Assembly (NCBI GenBank): GCA_947475465.1
Contig: CANJLK010000001.1
Span: 124,001-188,000, forward strand
Length of the DNA: 64,000 bases
Source of the DNA: Caulobacteraceae bacterium
GTDB lineage: Bacteria > Pseudomonadota > Alphaproteobacteria > Caulobacterales > Caulobacteraceae
Direction: 5' to 3'
The notes beneath the pieces were generated by a model, which was not told the DNA's origin, searched no databases, and saw only the letters and a program-made list of their open reading frames with translations. A program made the translations under genes and the position numbers. Positions 37,788 through 46,618 of this stretch are shown piece after piece (the stretch's first letter is position 1; each line of letters opens with the position of its first letter).

Positions 37788-39719
37788 ATGGCTACCAGGG
37801 CTCATGGCACGTCACCGTCCAAGTCTGCCGGCGCGATTGACCGGCGAGATATTCTGACCATCGCCGCCGGCGGCGTGGCCTCAGCGGCGTTCGGAAGCTT
37901 TTCACCCGGCCCAGCCGAGGCCGCCGAGCGAGTCTCGTCCCTCGGCGTCTACAGCGGCTATTCCGGTGAAGCCTACGATGGCTGGGCGCGGACCTCGGTG
38001 TACGTGCCGGTTCGCGACGGGGTTAAGCTCGCGGTCGATATCTTCCGTCCGACCGCCGGCGGCGCGGTGCATGCCGAGCGCCTGCCGATGGTGTGGATTC
38101 CCAAGCGCTATCAGCGCGCCACGATCCGTCCGGATGGGTCCCTGGTCACCACCATCGACACCGTGGCCGGGACGGTAAGCTATGACCTCACCGCCCAGCG
38201 GCTGCTGCGGCACGGCTATGTGGTGGCCGCCGTCGACCGGCGCGGCACCGGCGCGTCGTTCGGCGTGCATTCCGATTTCAGCGATCCGCTCACCGCCCGC
38301 GACGGCTACGACCTGACCGAATGGTTCGCCGCCCAGCCCTGGTGCGACGGCAATGTCGGCATGTTCGGCGCGTCCTATGAGGGCGAGATGCAGTTGCGGG
38401 TGGCGGGCACGGCGCCGCCGCACCTGAAGGCGATCATGCCCGAGGTTTCACCCTTCGACTGGTACCGGCTGGTGCAGGGCGGCGGCATCTATCATGGGAC
38501 CCAATTCACCGGCTTCCAGAAAATGATCGGCGCCCAGGACGTCGATCCGAACAACGCGCCGGTGGACGAGGACAAGGACCGCGCCCTGCTGACCGCCGCG
38601 CTTGCGGAGCACAGGGCGCACAACGACTACTCCGCGACACTCGGCAAGCTGCCCTGGCGCGACAGCGTCAACCCGGTGACGGGCGAGCGCAACTGGCTCA
38701 AGCGGCACGGTGGGACCTATACGCCCGGCCTGTCGGCCTCAGGGATCGCCGTCTATCACCGCGTCGGCTGGTTCGCCCGCGTGGCCTTCGATCAGCTCCT
38801 CTGGTTCGTGAACCACAAGCAGGGGCCGAAGAAGATGCTGATCGGGCCGTGGGGCGGCGGGGTCGCCGAGACGCCCGAAGACCGCGCCATGTGGACGGCC
38901 GAGGCTCACCGCTTCTTCGACCATTTCCTGAAGGGCGTGCCCAACGGGATCATGGACGAGCCGCCGATCCATTCCTCAGTCGCGACGGCGCACAGCTATG
39001 GCGTTGGCGAACCGTGGCGGGGGCTCAGCCAATGGCCGCTGCCCAATGAGCAGAAGGTGCGGTTCTTCTTCGAGGCGGGTCCGACCGGATCGACCAAATC
39101 GGCGAACGATGGGCGGCTTGTCCGGACCCAGCCCGGCAAGTCCGGGGGCCGTGACGACTATCTGGTCAACTACGACATCGCCTATGCAGGCGGCAACGAT
39201 CCGGCCCGGCCAGGCGCGCCCGCCGTAGACCACGCCGCCTATGACGCCCAGGGCCTCACCTACACCACCGATCCGCTGGACCACGACGTGGAGATCACCG
39301 GCCATGGGATCGCGCACCTGTGGGTGACCTCGAGCGCCGACGACGGCGACTTCTGGGTGAAGGTCGAGGATGTCGCGCCGGACGGCCGCTCGACTTACGT
39401 GTCGCGCGGCGCGCAGCGGGCGTCCCGGCGCAAGCTGGGCGCGCCGCCTTACGACTATATCGGCATGCCCTGGGAAACCTGCCTGGAAGCCGACGCCGCG
39501 CCGCTGCCAAAGGGTGTGCCCACCGAACTGGTCTTCGCGCTGACGCCGATCTCCTACATCGCGCGGCGCGGCCATCGCCTGCGGGTGACCGTCACCGGCG
39601 CGGACCGCAATATCGGCGAGACGCCCAGGCTCAGCCCGGCGCCCACCATCAGCCTGCACCGCTCCGCCCGACACGCATCTTCGGTGACCTTGCCGATCAT
39701 TCCGCCGTCCAGGACTTAA
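37788..39719 (+). CDS. CocE/NonD family alpha/beta-hydrolase-like protein, Tat signal (copy 5)
   Basis: IDRRDILTIAAGG leader; GMFGASYEGE; 'GHRLRVTVTGADRN'. Confidence 0.88.
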   Translation: MATRAHGTSPSKSAGAIDRRDILTIAAGGVASAAFGSFSPGPAEAAERVSSLGVYSGYSGEAYDGWARTSVYVPVRDGVKLAVDIFRPTAGGAVHAERLPMVWIPKRYQRATIRPDGSLVTTIDTVAGTVSYDLTAQRLLRHGYVVAAVDRRGTGASFGVHSDFSDPLTARDGYDLTEWFAAQPWCDGNVGMFGASYEGEMQLRVAGTAPPHLKAIMPEVSPFDWYRLVQGGGIYHGTQFTGFQKMIGAQDVDPNNAPVDEDKDRALLTAALAEHRAHNDYSATLGKLPWRDSVNPVTGERNWLKRHGGTYTPGLSASGIAVYHRVGWFARVAFDQLLWFVNHKQGPKKMLIGPWGGGVAETPEDRAMWTAEAHRFFDHFLKGVPNGIMDEPPIHSSVATAHSYGVGEPWRGLSQWPLPNEQKVRFFFEAGPTGSTKSANDGRLVRTQPGKSGGRDDYLVNYDIAYAGGNDPARPGAPAVDHAAYDAQGLTYTTDPLDHDVEITGHGIAHLWVTSSADDGDFWVKVEDVAPDGRSTYVSRGAQRASRRKLGAPPYDYIGMPWETCLEADAAPLPKGVPTELVFALTPISYIARRGHRLRVTVTGADRNIGETPRLSPAPTISLHRSARHASSVTLPIIPPSRT

Positions 39720-39750
39720 CGAACCGGCGCGGCTTGCTTACAGACAAGGG

Positions 39751-40383
39751 ATGTCCCGCCTCCCGCCGCTTCCCGACCGCGCTTCCATCCCCGAACACGA
39801 GTGGCCGCTCTATGACGCGGTCAAGGCGCGCCAGGCGTCCCTGTGGAAGGACGCGGAGTACGACTCCAACGCCTATTTCGGAGCCCTGCTGAACAGCCCT
39901 CCGCTGGCCAGCGCCCTGGCCGAGCTCGGCAAGGTGGTGCGCCAGTCGCAGCTGCGGGGCAGCTTCAGCGATGCCGAGCGCGAATTCGTCGACATGCTCT
40001 ACAGCGCTGAGTTCGACTACTGGACCATCGGTCTGCTGCACCTGGCCGATGCGCTCGCCTGCGGGGTGCGGCTGGAGGCGATCGAGGCTTTCGCCAACGG
40101 CCGGGAGGACCAGCTCACCGCCGCGGAGGCGCAACTGGCCGACATGGTCCGCCGGATCATCTCGGGCCGCATGACCGACGAATCCTATGCCGCCCTGCAG
40201 GCCCGCTTTGGTCAGCGCGGCGCGGTGGAGTTCACCGGCTTCGTGGGCTTCCTGCAATGCACTTTCCGCCTATGGCAGGCGCTTGGCGTGCCGGATATCG
40301 GGCGCGAGGCCTTCAAAGCCGGCGTCGCGCGCTACCGGGCCGGCGAGATGGTGCTGCCGCCGGCGGAGGCCCGCCAGGGCTAA
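39751..40383 (+). CDS. Carboxymuconolactone decarboxylase-like protein
   Basis: 'SFSDAEREFVDMLYSAEFDYWTIGLLHLADALACGV' helical pattern, no CxxC. Confidence 0.55.
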   Translation: MSRLPPLPDRASIPEHEWPLYDAVKARQASLWKDAEYDSNAYFGALLNSPPLASALAELGKVVRQSQLRGSFSDAEREFVDMLYSAEFDYWTIGLLHLADALACGVRLEAIEAFANGREDQLTAAEAQLADMVRRIISGRMTDESYAALQARFGQRGAVEFTGFVGFLQCTFRLWQALGVPDIGREAFKAGVARYRAGEMVLPPAEARQG

Positions 40384-40474
40384 GCCGCCAGACCGATTTG
40401 CCGTCGCCTCGCCGCGCGGCTATGGCCATGTCAAACGGGCGGACGAACCGCCGCGCAGGGAAGGGACTCTTGCA

Positions 40475-41359
40475 ATGAACATCGAGGTTTTGGATTCGCG
40501 GATGACCGACGTCGTCGGCGCCGACGCGGTCGTCGAGAAGCTGGCGACGGGCTTCGATTTCACCGAAGGGCCGGTCTGGCACCCGACCGGCAAGTTCCTG
40601 ATCTTCAGCGACATGCCGGGCGACCACATGCGCCGCTGGACCCAGGCCGAGGGCATCACCACCTTCCGCAAGCCCTGCTTCATGGCCAACGGCAACGCCT
40701 ATGACCGCACCGGCCGCCTGGTCACCTGCGAGCACGCCTCCAGCCGCGTAACCCGCACCGAGCATGACGGTTCGATCACGGTGCTGGCCTCCCATTGGGA
40801 CGGCAAGGAACTGAACAGCCCCAACGACATCGTCGTGCGCAGCGACGGGACCATCTTCTTCACCGACCCGGACTTCGGACGCCGCGAACGGTTTGGCATC
40901 CCGCGCAAGTCGGAACTGCCGTTCCGGGGCGTCTACCTGATCACGCCGGCCGGCGAGCTGAAGCTCCTGGCCGACGACTTCGACCAGCCCAACGGCCTGT
41001 GCTTCTCTCGCGACGAGAAGACCCTGTTCGTCAACGATTCGCCGCGCCGGCACATCCGCGCCTTTGCCGTGGCTGGCGATACGGTGACGGGGGGCGCGGT
41101 GTGGGCCGAGACCGGCGGTGCGCCGCACGAGCGCAACCCGGACGGCATGAAGGTCGACACGGCCGGCAACGTCTTCTGCGTCGGCCCGGGCGGCATCGTG
41201 GTGTTCGACGACAAGGCGGTTCGCCTGGGAACCATCCTGTTCCCCGAAAACGTCGCAAACTTTGCCTGGGGCGAGGACGGCCTGCAGTCGCTGCTGGTGA
41301 CCGCCACCTCGTCGCTCTATCGCGTGCGGGTCAAGATTCCGGGCCTGCCGGCGTTCTGA
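40475..41359 (+). CDS. SMP-30/gluconolactonase family protein (A)
   Basis: 'FTEGPVWHPTGKFLIFSDMPGDHMRRW', 'LNSPNDIVVRSDGTIFFTDP', 'PDGMKVDTAGNVF'. Confidence 0.93.
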   Translation: MNIEVLDSRMTDVVGADAVVEKLATGFDFTEGPVWHPTGKFLIFSDMPGDHMRRWTQAEGITTFRKPCFMANGNAYDRTGRLVTCEHASSRVTRTEHDGSITVLASHWDGKELNSPNDIVVRSDGTIFFTDPDFGRRERFGIPRKSELPFRGVYLITPAGELKLLADDFDQPNGLCFSRDEKTLFVNDSPRRHIRAFAVAGDTVTGGAVWAETGGAPHERNPDGMKVDTAGNVFCVGPGGIVVFDDKAVRLGTILFPENVANFAWGEDGLQSLLVTATSSLYRVRVKIPGLPAF

Positions 41360-41401
41360 CCGGCCTTACAACCCTTCCCCACAGACCGACGGGAGCCTCC
41401 C

Positions 41402-42103
41402 ATGCCGCTCAGCCCCCAGGCCATCGAGACGCTCAAGGGCGTCTCCACCGGCACGATCACCACGGTGCTCCTGAAGAAGGGCCTGCGGAATATCTGGATG
41501 CGGGGCGCAAAGCCTCTGCAGCCGGGTCAGGCGCGGATCGTGGGGCCGGCCTTCACCTTGCGCTTCGTGCCCGCCCGTGAGGATCTGGCGACCCCGGCCT
41601 CCTGGGCCTCGCCGATCTCAACCCGAGCGGCGATCGAGGCCATGGGCGAGGGCGTGATCGCGGTGGTCGATGCGATGGGCGTCACCGACGCCGGCATCTT
41701 CGGCGACATCCTCTGCGCGCGGATGGCCAGGCGTGGCGTGGCGGCCCTGGTGACCGATGGCGTCGTGCGCGATGTGGCGGGGGTGCTGGGGACGGGGCTG
41801 CCGGTGTGGTGCGACGGCGTCGCCGCCCCGCCGTCGGTGGCCGGCCTGACTTTCGTCGGCTGGCAGGAGCCGATCGGCTGCGGCGGGGTGGCGGTGTTCC
41901 CCGATGACATCGTCGTCCTCGATCAGGACGGCGCGGTGCTGATCCCGTCCACACTGCTGGAAGACGTGCTCGCCGAGGGCCCCGAGCAGGAGCGCATGGA
42001 GGCCTGGATCATGGGCGAGGTCGAGGCGGGCGTTCCGCTTCCCGGCCTCTATCCCATGAACGCCGAGACCAAGGCCCGCTACGAAGCGCGGGCCAAGGCC
42101 TGA
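41402..42103 (+). CDS. RraA-like/dimethylmenaquinone methyltransferase fold protein (aldolase-type)
   Basis: 'ALVTDGVVRDVAG', 'PDDIVVLDQDGAVLIP'. Confidence 0.9.
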   Translation: MPLSPQAIETLKGVSTGTITTVLLKKGLRNIWMRGAKPLQPGQARIVGPAFTLRFVPAREDLATPASWASPISTRAAIEAMGEGVIAVVDAMGVTDAGIFGDILCARMARRGVAALVTDGVVRDVAGVLGTGLPVWCDGVAAPPSVAGLTFVGWQEPIGCGGVAVFPDDIVVLDQDGAVLIPSTLLEDVLAEGPEQERMEAWIMGEVEAGVPLPGLYPMNAETKARYEARAKA

Positions 42104-42110
42104 GGCGTCT

Positions 42111-43016
42111 TCAGGCCCGCATGAAGGGCTCGATACGGCCGCCGACCTTGGTCTCCACCCGGTAGACCGACGTAGTCGCCGCGATGAACAGGCTGCGCCA
42201 GTCCGGCCCCCCCCAGTGCAGGTTGGCGGCCATTTCCGGTGTCCGGATCTTGCCGATGCGCTCGCCGTCCGGGGCGAAGACCCAAAGGCCGCCCGGTCCG
42301 GTGCACCAGATGTTGCCCTTGGCGTCGCACTTCATGCCGTCCGGCCGGCCGGCCTCGGAATCCGAGGCGATGCCGTCGGCGAAGACCCGCATGTCGGTCA
42401 GCGTTCCGTCGGCCTTGACGTCGAAGGCGCGGATCAGGGCCTGGGTGGTGTCGTTGACGTAGAGAATGGATTCGTCGGGCGAGAAGCACAGGCCGTTTGG
42501 GCTGTCGAACTGGCGTTTGTCCGCCGCCAGCTGCGGCGGGCCGCCCTCCGGCGCGATGCGGAACAGGCCCTGCCAGCCCAGCTGCCGGGGGCGCTCGACG
42601 CCGAAGCCCGGCATGCGGCCATAGAAGGGATCGGAAAAGTAGATCGAGCCATCGGAGCGGATGCAGACGTCGTTGGGGCTGTTGAGCTCCTGACCCTCGA
42701 AGTGGGACGCCAGGACCTCGCGGCTGCCGTCGGGGCGCTCGCGGACCACCTGCGACGTAGAGTGTTCGCAGACCACCCGGTTGAGGGCGGCGTCATAGGT
42801 CATGCCGTTGCACTTGTTGGACGGGCGCATGGCCTCGGAAACACCCTTGGCGTCCCATCGCCTGCGTGTGTCGCCGGGCATGTCCGAGAAGACCAGATAC
42901 TGTTCCTTGGGATGCCAGACGGGGCCTTCGGTGAAAATGCAGCCCGAGGCGATGGCGGTCAGGGGCGCGTCAAGGTCGATGAGATCCCCGAAAGCCGGAT
43001 TGATCGCGGTGTGCAT
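42111..43016 (-). CDS. SMP-30/gluconolactonase family protein (B)
   Basis: 'FTEGPVWHPKEQYLVFSDMPGDTRRRW', 'LNSPNDVCIRSDGSIYFSDP'. Confidence 0.93.
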   Translation of the reverse strand: MHTAINPAFGDLIDLDAPLTAIASGCIFTEGPVWHPKEQYLVFSDMPGDTRRRWDAKGVSEAMRPSNKCNGMTYDAALNRVVCEHSTSQVVRERPDGSREVLASHFEGQELNSPNDVCIRSDGSIYFSDPFYGRMPGFGVERPRQLGWQGLFRIAPEGGPPQLAADKRQFDSPNGLCFSPDESILYVNDTTQALIRAFDVKADGTLTDMRVFADGIASDSEAGRPDGMKCDAKGNIWCTGPGGLWVFAPDGERIGKIRTPEMAANLHWGGPDWRSLFIAATTSVYRVETKVGGRIEPFMRA

Positions 43017-43107
43017 CTGGTGACGTCTCCCCAAGTCGTTTTTTCAGCTCTTCCGACCGAGCCGGAGAGGTGTGCTGACGCTAGCGCGGAACACGCTTAA
43101 GTCAAAA

Positions 43108-43118
43108 TTGTCCGACAT
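43108..43118. promoter_or_regulatory. Candidate operator TTGTCCGACAT
   Basis: One mismatch to TTGTCCGACAA; in the divergent SMP-30(B)/GPH promoter region. Confidence 0.45.
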
Positions 43119-43217
43119 TGCTTGCCGTGCGCCGCGTTTTCCGCAAGGTTCGGCGCCTGAAGGTTGGCCGCGAGAATGGGACCGCCAGTGTCCCGAAGCG
43201 GTGGGGAGGAAACGAGC

Positions 43218-44672
43218 ATGGCCGAAGTTTCGATAGTCGATGGCGCGCCGGTCAAGGCGGGCTTCTTAGGCCGCATATTCCGACGGGGCTCGTCGGACAG
43301 CCTGTCGCTCGGCCAGCTGATGGCCTACGGCGGCCCGGCCATTCCGCTGCAGATGATGATCATGCCCGTGGCGCTGTTCCTGGCGCCGCTGTTCACGGGC
43401 GAGCTCGGCGTCTCCATGTCGACCTGGGCGGCCGTTCTCGGCATGGCGCGGATCATCGATATCGCCACCGACCCCATCGTGGGCATGCTGTGCGACCGGT
43501 TCCCGAGCCGTTGGGGACGCCGCCGGCACTGGGTGGTGATCGCCACGCCGATGGCCATGATCGGCTGCGCGCTGCTGTTCACGCCACACTATTTCGTCAC
43601 CACGCCCACCTTCGCCTATCTGCTGGTGGCGACCCTGCTGTTCAACTTCTCCACGACGCTGCAGAATCTCAACATGTCGGCCTGGGGTGGGGAACTCTCC
43701 ACCGACTACGCCGAGCGCACCCGCATCATGGGCTGGCGCTATGTGATGGTCGCCATCTCCTGCCTGATGACGTTCGGCATTCCCGCGGCGATGGAGTGGT
43801 TCCTGCCGCACCCGAGCATGGGCGACAAGGTCCGCGCCCTCATGTGGACCGCGGTTGTGCTGATGCCGCTGGCGACCTTCCTGGCGGTCGTCTTCGTGCC
43901 CGAGCGCCCCGGCGACGAGGTCGCCCACAAGGACCGCCAGTCCTTCAGCGTGCTCGAGATCTTCGCCACCCTGAAGCGGATGTTCACCAACAAGTACCTG
44001 GGCTGGCTGGTCCTGGTGGCCCTCTTGCAGGCCGGCCCGACGGCGGTGAAGGCCTCGCTGTTCGTCTTCTACGTCTCCTACATCATCAAGGCGCCGGGCA
44101 TGACGGCGACCCTGCTGCTGGCCGTCTATATCGCCAGCATGATCTCCACGCCGATCTGGATGTGGCTGGCCAAGGGGCGCGAGAAACACCGGCTTCTGGC
44201 CGTCTCGGTGCTGATCTACGGCTGTTCGCAGGCGACCATGATGTTCTGGGGACCGAACCAGCTGTTCTTCTTCGTCTGCGCCATCGCCATCAACGGCGCG
44301 ATGAACTCAGGCCCCGCCTTCCTGATGCAGTCGATCATGGCCGACGTGGTCGACTCCGACACGGTGAAGAGCGGCAAGCAGCAGACCGGAGCCTTCTTCG
44401 CCATGCTGGAGACCACGACCAAGCTGGCGCCGACCCTGGTTGTGGTGGCCATCTTCCCGATGCTGCAGGCCTGGGGCTTCGATCCCACGGGCAAGCACAA
44501 CACCCCCGATTCACTGAACACGCTGCGGCTGGCTTTCGCGCTCGCCCCGACGGTGCCGGTGCTGGTGGCGGCGCTGCTGCTGTGGAACTTCCCGCTGGGT
44601 TCGAAGCGCCACGGGGAATTGCGGTCCGAGATCGACGCGGCGCTCGCCGAGCGTGGTTCGTCCCGCGACTGA
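43218..44672 (+). CDS. MFS transporter, GPH type (paralog of 32400-33860)
   Basis: 'DIATDPIVGMLCDRFPSRWGRRRHWVVI', 'DVVDSDTVKSGKQQTGAFFAMLET'. Confidence 0.9.
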   Translation: MAEVSIVDGAPVKAGFLGRIFRRGSSDSLSLGQLMAYGGPAIPLQMMIMPVALFLAPLFTGELGVSMSTWAAVLGMARIIDIATDPIVGMLCDRFPSRWGRRRHWVVIATPMAMIGCALLFTPHYFVTTPTFAYLLVATLLFNFSTTLQNLNMSAWGGELSTDYAERTRIMGWRYVMVAISCLMTFGIPAAMEWFLPHPSMGDKVRALMWTAVVLMPLATFLAVVFVPERPGDEVAHKDRQSFSVLEIFATLKRMFTNKYLGWLVLVALLQAGPTAVKASLFVFYVSYIIKAPGMTATLLLAVYIASMISTPIWMWLAKGREKHRLLAVSVLIYGCSQATMMFWGPNQLFFFVCAIAINGAMNSGPAFLMQSIMADVVDSDTVKSGKQQTGAFFAMLETTTKLAPTLVVVAIFPMLQAWGFDPTGKHNTPDSLNTLRLAFALAPTVPVLVAALLLWNFPLGSKRHGELRSEIDAALAERGSSRD

Positions 44673-44685
44673 TCGAATGGGGGAC

Positions 44686-44709
44686 CGTCACGGCGATGTC
44701 GTCGTGACG
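44686..44709 (+). terminator. Hairpin CGTCACGGCG-ATGT-CGTCGTGACG (one G-T)
   Basis: 14 nt after the GPH stop. Confidence 0.45.
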
Positions 44710-44896
44710 CCGCGGCCTATCGAATGTCGCCGAACAGTCAGCTTCCCGCCGCCGCGCTCACGCCGGTGGGCGAGGCTGAGGGTCGCCATCTACTTTTGGA
44801 AAGTCCTGCCGCGCCGAAAGCGCTGAGCGCTGGTGGCGCGCCCCTATCGACGCTGCGCTCGCTGAGAGCTGTTCGCCGTCCCACCTAGGGGAAGGC

Positions 44897-44922
44897 GCGT
44901 CACGGCGTCGCCGCCGTGACGC
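44897..44922 (-). terminator. 11-bp perfect hairpin GCGTCACGGCG-TCGC-CGCCGTGACGC
   Basis: Immediately downstream of the minus-strand P450 stop. Confidence 0.5.
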
Positions 44923-44931
44923 TGATCTTCG

Positions 44932-46227
44932 TTACTGCGCGTCGAATTCGATGTGCAGTTGCTTCGGCACGCGCTTTTGGAAGTTGTCGATGTTCTCGCG
45001 TTCGGCGTCATGGCCGGGCGCGAAGCGCGGGTTCTTCAGGCGGTCGAGCATCACCGCCAGGGCGATGCGGCCCTCGGCGATGGCGATGGCGTTGCCCAGG
45101 CACCGGTGCGGTCCGCCGCCGAACGCCATGTTCAGCTCCGGAATGCCCGGACGGTCGACACGGAAAGCTTCCGGATCGCCCCACGATTCGTCGTGGTTGG
45201 CCGAGCCGTAGAGCATCAGGACATAGGCCCCCTTGGGGATCGGCACACCGCCCACCTCGGTGTCCTGCATGACCAGGCGCGAGGTCCACTGGGTCGGCGC
45301 CTCGAAGCGCAGGGCCTCGTCGATGACGTTGGGGATCAGTTCGCGGTCGTCGAGCACCTTTTTCAGTTCCGAAGGATTCTCGATCAGCAGCTTCCAGACG
45401 TTGGCGACCAGCCGTGAGGTGGTCTCATTGCCCGCCGTCAGCACCAGGCCGATTTCGGAGACCAGGTAGGGCAGGTTGATCTCGCCGTCGCGCTCGACCT
45501 GGGCCTTCACGACGCCGGTGATGAAGTCGTCCTTGGGGTTGGCCAGACGATCTCGGATGATCGCGGCGCAGTAGAGGTCGCGCTCGGGGATGTCCTCGTC
45601 CTGGGCCTTGCGTTGCTCGTCGGTCAGGTAGCGCCGGCCGTGGCCGGTGCCGATGCGGTTCCAGCCCAGGAAGATGGCGCGGTCTTCCGGCGGATAGCCG
45701 GCGAGCTCGCAGATGGTCAGCAGGGCCAGCGGATCTGCGAACTGGGTGCGAAGCTCGCACTTGCCCTCGTGGATGAAGGTGTCGATCAGTTCGTTGGCGA
45801 TGCGCCGCAGGGTGTCTTCCGAGGCCCGGATATAGCGTGGATCGACCAGCGAGCGCAGGGCCCGGCGCTTGATGCTGTGCTCGGGGGGATCGGAGGCCGT
45901 CAGACCAAACGAGGTCTGGATGGCCGTGCCCGGGGTGTGCGGCGGGTTTTCGACCCAGCCCTTTTGCGAGCCCTGCAGCATGCGCGGGTCACCAAGGTAG
46001 GTGCGGTTGGAGAACACCTCGGTGTTGCGCAGCACGGCCATGATGTCGTCGCGGCGCGAGATCAGGTAGTCGTTGCGATCGGGGTATTTGTAGACCGGGG
46101 CCTCGGCCCGCAGCGCCGCGTAGAACGGGTACGGGCAGGCCGTCACCTCAGGCGACGGGAAGGCAAAATCCTTCAGGCAGCGTTGGGCGCCCGTGTCCGG
46201 AGCCGCATCCTTGGTTTCGCTCGCCAT
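44932..46227 (-). CDS. Cytochrome P450
   Basis: 'FGGGPHRCLGNAIAIAEGRIAL', 'IDEALRFEAP', 'LTAGNETTSRL'; start MASETK at 46227 (MEETMAS at 46239 also possible). Confidence 0.95.
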   Translation of the reverse strand: MASETKDAAPDTGAQRCLKDFAFPSPEVTACPYPFYAALRAEAPVYKYPDRNDYLISRRDDIMAVLRNTEVFSNRTYLGDPRMLQGSQKGWVENPPHTPGTAIQTSFGLTASDPPEHSIKRRALRSLVDPRYIRASEDTLRRIANELIDTFIHEGKCELRTQFADPLALLTICELAGYPPEDRAIFLGWNRIGTGHGRRYLTDEQRKAQDEDIPERDLYCAAIIRDRLANPKDDFITGVVKAQVERDGEINLPYLVSEIGLVLTAGNETTSRLVANVWKLLIENPSELKKVLDDRELIPNVIDEALRFEAPTQWTSRLVMQDTEVGGVPIPKGAYVLMLYGSANHDESWGDPEAFRVDRPGIPELNMAFGGGPHRCLGNAIAIAEGRIALAVMLDRLKNPRFAPGHDAERENIDNFQKRVPKQLHIEFDAQ

Positions 46228-46299
46228 TGTTTCCTCCATTGCTGGGTCGCCTCGCGGGGGCGGTTCCCTTTGCGCGCGACAATAGCCGGACGTCCTGTC

Positions 46300-46310
46300 C
46301 TGTCCGACAA
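46300..46310. promoter_or_regulatory. Candidate operator CTGTCCGACAA overlapping a promoter-like CCGACA-N17-TATACT
   Basis: One mismatch to TTGTCCGACAA; divergent P450/TBDR region. Confidence 0.45.
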
Positions 46311-46618
46311 AATCGAGCTCTGGCAATATACTACCGTCCGTTTGATTCAAGAGGGCAGGCGCAGTTGCGCGGCGGATCGGGCCGCCGAATCGTCCCGGGG
46401 CGCCTGGGATGGCAGACCCTCTCGGCGCCCCAGGGGCAGATGTAGATTTGCAACAGATCGCCAACTTAGTGGCGCTCCAAACAAATGTATGTCCGAATTT
46501 CCGGACTTGCGACCCTCCGAGGGATTGACGGACAAAATTGCAAACATCATTAGAGCCGCGCTGCGCCATGAGGGCGCTCCGTGTCAGAAATCAATCCGCA
46601 TAAATGCGGGGGGGAAAC

